From: an uncultured Ruminococcus sp.
Lineage (GTDB): Bacteria; Bacillota; Clostridia; Oscillospirales; CAG-272
Length of the DNA: 13,297 nucleotides
Direction of reading: 5' to 3'
Assembly (NCBI GenBank): GCA_902796505.1
Contig: CADBPA010000112.1
Span: 1 to 13,297, forward strand
In this document: positions 12,219 through 13,297 of the stretch, in pieces
How positions within the stretch are numbered: position 1 is the first letter of the stretch
Layout of the letters: each line of letters begins with the position of its first letter
The notes under the pieces: generated by a model
What the model saw: the letters and a program-made list of their open reading frames with translations, nothing else
The model's database searches: none
What the model was told of the DNA's origin: nothing
Translations under genes and position numbers: made by a program

Positions 12219-13166
12219 TCAGACGATCCGATTCTTTTTGCCGCCGGCGACGAAGGACGCGACGTTCTCGGCAACGATGGCGATACAGCGCGCACGCGCT
12301 TCATACGATCCCCACGCCGCGTGCGGCGTCAGGCAGACGTTCGGAAGAGCCGCGATCTTCCCGAAGGGATGATCTTCGGAAAAGGGCTCTGACGAATAAA
12401 TGTCCGCCCCGAAAGCGCCGATCTTCTTTGCGAGGACCGCTTCGGCGACCGCCGCCTCGTCGAGGACCGCGCCGCGCGCTTCGTTGACGAGGATCACGTC
12501 GGGCTTCATCCGGGCGATCTCTTCTCTGCCGATCATGCCGCGGGACTGCTCGTTCAGCGGACAATGCAGCGTGATGACGTCGCTCTGGGCACAGAGCGTC
12601 CGAAGATCCACGCAGGCGGCGTCCTCCACCGGATGCCGTTTGTATACGATCACCTTCGCGCCCATTGCCTCCGCGATCTTCCCCACCGCGCGGCCGATAT
12701 TTCCGTATCCGACGATGCCCCAGGTCATTCCGGCGATCTCATGATAGACCGGCTCCAGTTTGTTCGGAACGCCGGAGGCGGAATAATCGCCCGACGCGAC
12801 GTATGCGCGGTACTCTCCGAGCCTTGCGGCAAGCGAAAGGACGGTCGCCATCGTAAAAAGGGCTACGCTGTCGGTCGAGTACGCCGGAACGTTGCAGACG
12901 GCAACGCCGTGTTCTCTCGCGGCGTCGAGATCGATATTATCATATCCCGTCGCAAACACGCAAACGAGCTTGAGATTCTTCGCCGCGGCGAACGCGTCGG
13001 CGTTCAGGCGGACTTTGTTGAGGATCAGGACGTCCGCGTCTGCGATCCGGGCGGAAAGCTCTTTCGGGGAGGTGGAGGGATAGATCTCGCAGTCTCCGAG
13101 CGGAAGGATCGCGTCGATCGGCGTGTCCTTGCCGATGGAAAGAAGGTCCAGAATTTTGATCAGCAT
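12219..13166 (-). CDS. D-2-hydroxyacid dehydrogenase family protein
   Basis: This 315-aa cytoplasmic oxidoreductase belongs to the D-isomer 2-hydroxyacid dehydrogenases (relatives are glycerate, hydroxypyruvate, lactate and phosphoglycerate dehydrogenases). It interconverts a 2-oxoacid and a D-2-hydroxyacid with a nicotinamide cofactor. The catalytic triad is visible: R231 in VNEARGAVLDE, E260 in IYSSEPFSEDHP and H282 in LTPHAAWGSYEAR. The Rossmann loop is GYGNIG. Strand 2 ends in VYKRHP rather than with the usual Asp, which hints at NADP(H) preference. ATYYDNIDL-type substrate region: FATGYDNIDLDAA and CNVPAYSTDSVA. The frame is open to 13193, but AAGGA before the ATG at 13166 and the promoter -10 box overlapping 13193 fix the start. 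There is no ACT domain, so it is not a long SerA. The exact substrate is unknown. Confidence 0.88.
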   Translation of the reverse strand: MLIKILDLLSIGKDTPIDAILPLGDCEIYPSTSPKELSARIADADVLILNKVRLNADAFAAAKNLKLVCVFATGYDNIDLDAAREHGVAVCNVPAYSTDSVALFTMATVLSLAARLGEYRAYVASGDYSASGVPNKLEPVYHEIAGMTWGIVGYGNIGRAVGKIAEAMGAKVIVYKRHPVEDAACVDLRTLCAQSDVITLHCPLNEQSRGMIGREEIARMKPDVILVNEARGAVLDEAAVAEAVLAKKIGAFGADIYSSEPFSEDHPFGKIAALPNVCLTPHAAWGSYEARARCIAIVAENVASFVAGGKKNRIV

Positions 13167-13191
13167 AGGGGATTCCTTGTCCTTTTTTTCC

Positions 13192-13220
13192 ATTCTAACA
13201 CATTTTTTCGTTTTTTACAA
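13192..13220 (-). promoter_or_regulatory. Sigma-A promoter of the dehydrogenase operon
   Basis: Read leftward, TTGTAA (13220-13215) and TAGAAT (13197-13192) are 17 bases apart. A TGT triplet directly before the -10 box makes it an extended -10 promoter. Transcription would start near 13185, about 19 bases before the chosen ATG. Confidence 0.65.
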
Positions 13221-13297
13221 GTCAATTTCGGAGTTTTTTTCGCTTTTTTTCAAATTTTCACGCCCGGATTCCTTTTTTATTGTTTATAAAGAAAAAA

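Overview
The window looks like chromosomal DNA from a moderately GC-rich member of the Firmicutes, most likely class Clostridia. This is an inference from gene content (bS21, a UVR-containing ClpC-type ATPase, a clostridial-type PRPP synthase, a stand-alone ACP, SpoIID-like and peptidoglycan-binding proteins), strong GGAGG-type ribosome binding sites and sigma-A promoters that match the consensus closely. No insertion sequence, phage gene, integrase, CRISPR array or rRNA is visible. It reads as core housekeeping DNA with one less familiar module.

Layout. Positions 1-4405 are transcribed leftward. A perfect-consensus promoter (4377-4405) drives prs (PRPP synthase), lgt (prolipoprotein diacylglyceryl transferase), folD (folate C1 enzyme) and an orphan GT4-type glycosyltransferase, with gaps of only 1-15 bases. 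rpsU follows with its own perfect promoter and runs off the left edge. Positions 4496-9347 are transcribed rightward: a 135-aa predicted beta-sandwich protein, a 466-aa protein joining a SpoIID-like domain to three peptidoglycan-binding repeats, a 181-aa protein with two such repeats, and then clpC. Gaps are 9, 12 and 28 bases, with no terminator until after clpC. This module is the least ordinary part of the window, because the wall-type proteins have no visible export signal.

Positions 9391-9636 hold a leftward tRNA-Arg(TCT)-tRNA-His(GTG) unit with a perfect promoter, ending at a hairpin shared with clpC. Positions 9637-9764 hold no gene, only small hairpins. Next is a leftward NfeD/SPFH membrane pair (11251-9797), transcribed divergently from acpP (11519-11746). 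Their promoters lie back to back between 11284 and 11453. At the right edge a leftward pair encodes a D-2-hydroxyacid dehydrogenase and a 108-aa protein of unknown function.

How the genes fit together: prs and folD feed nucleotide and one-carbon metabolism. lgt starts lipoprotein maturation, acpP carries acyl chains for lipid synthesis, and NfeD/SPFH organises or maintains membrane. The SpoIID/PG-binding set probably acts on or binds peptidoglycan, plausibly in sporulation, although nothing in the window proves that.
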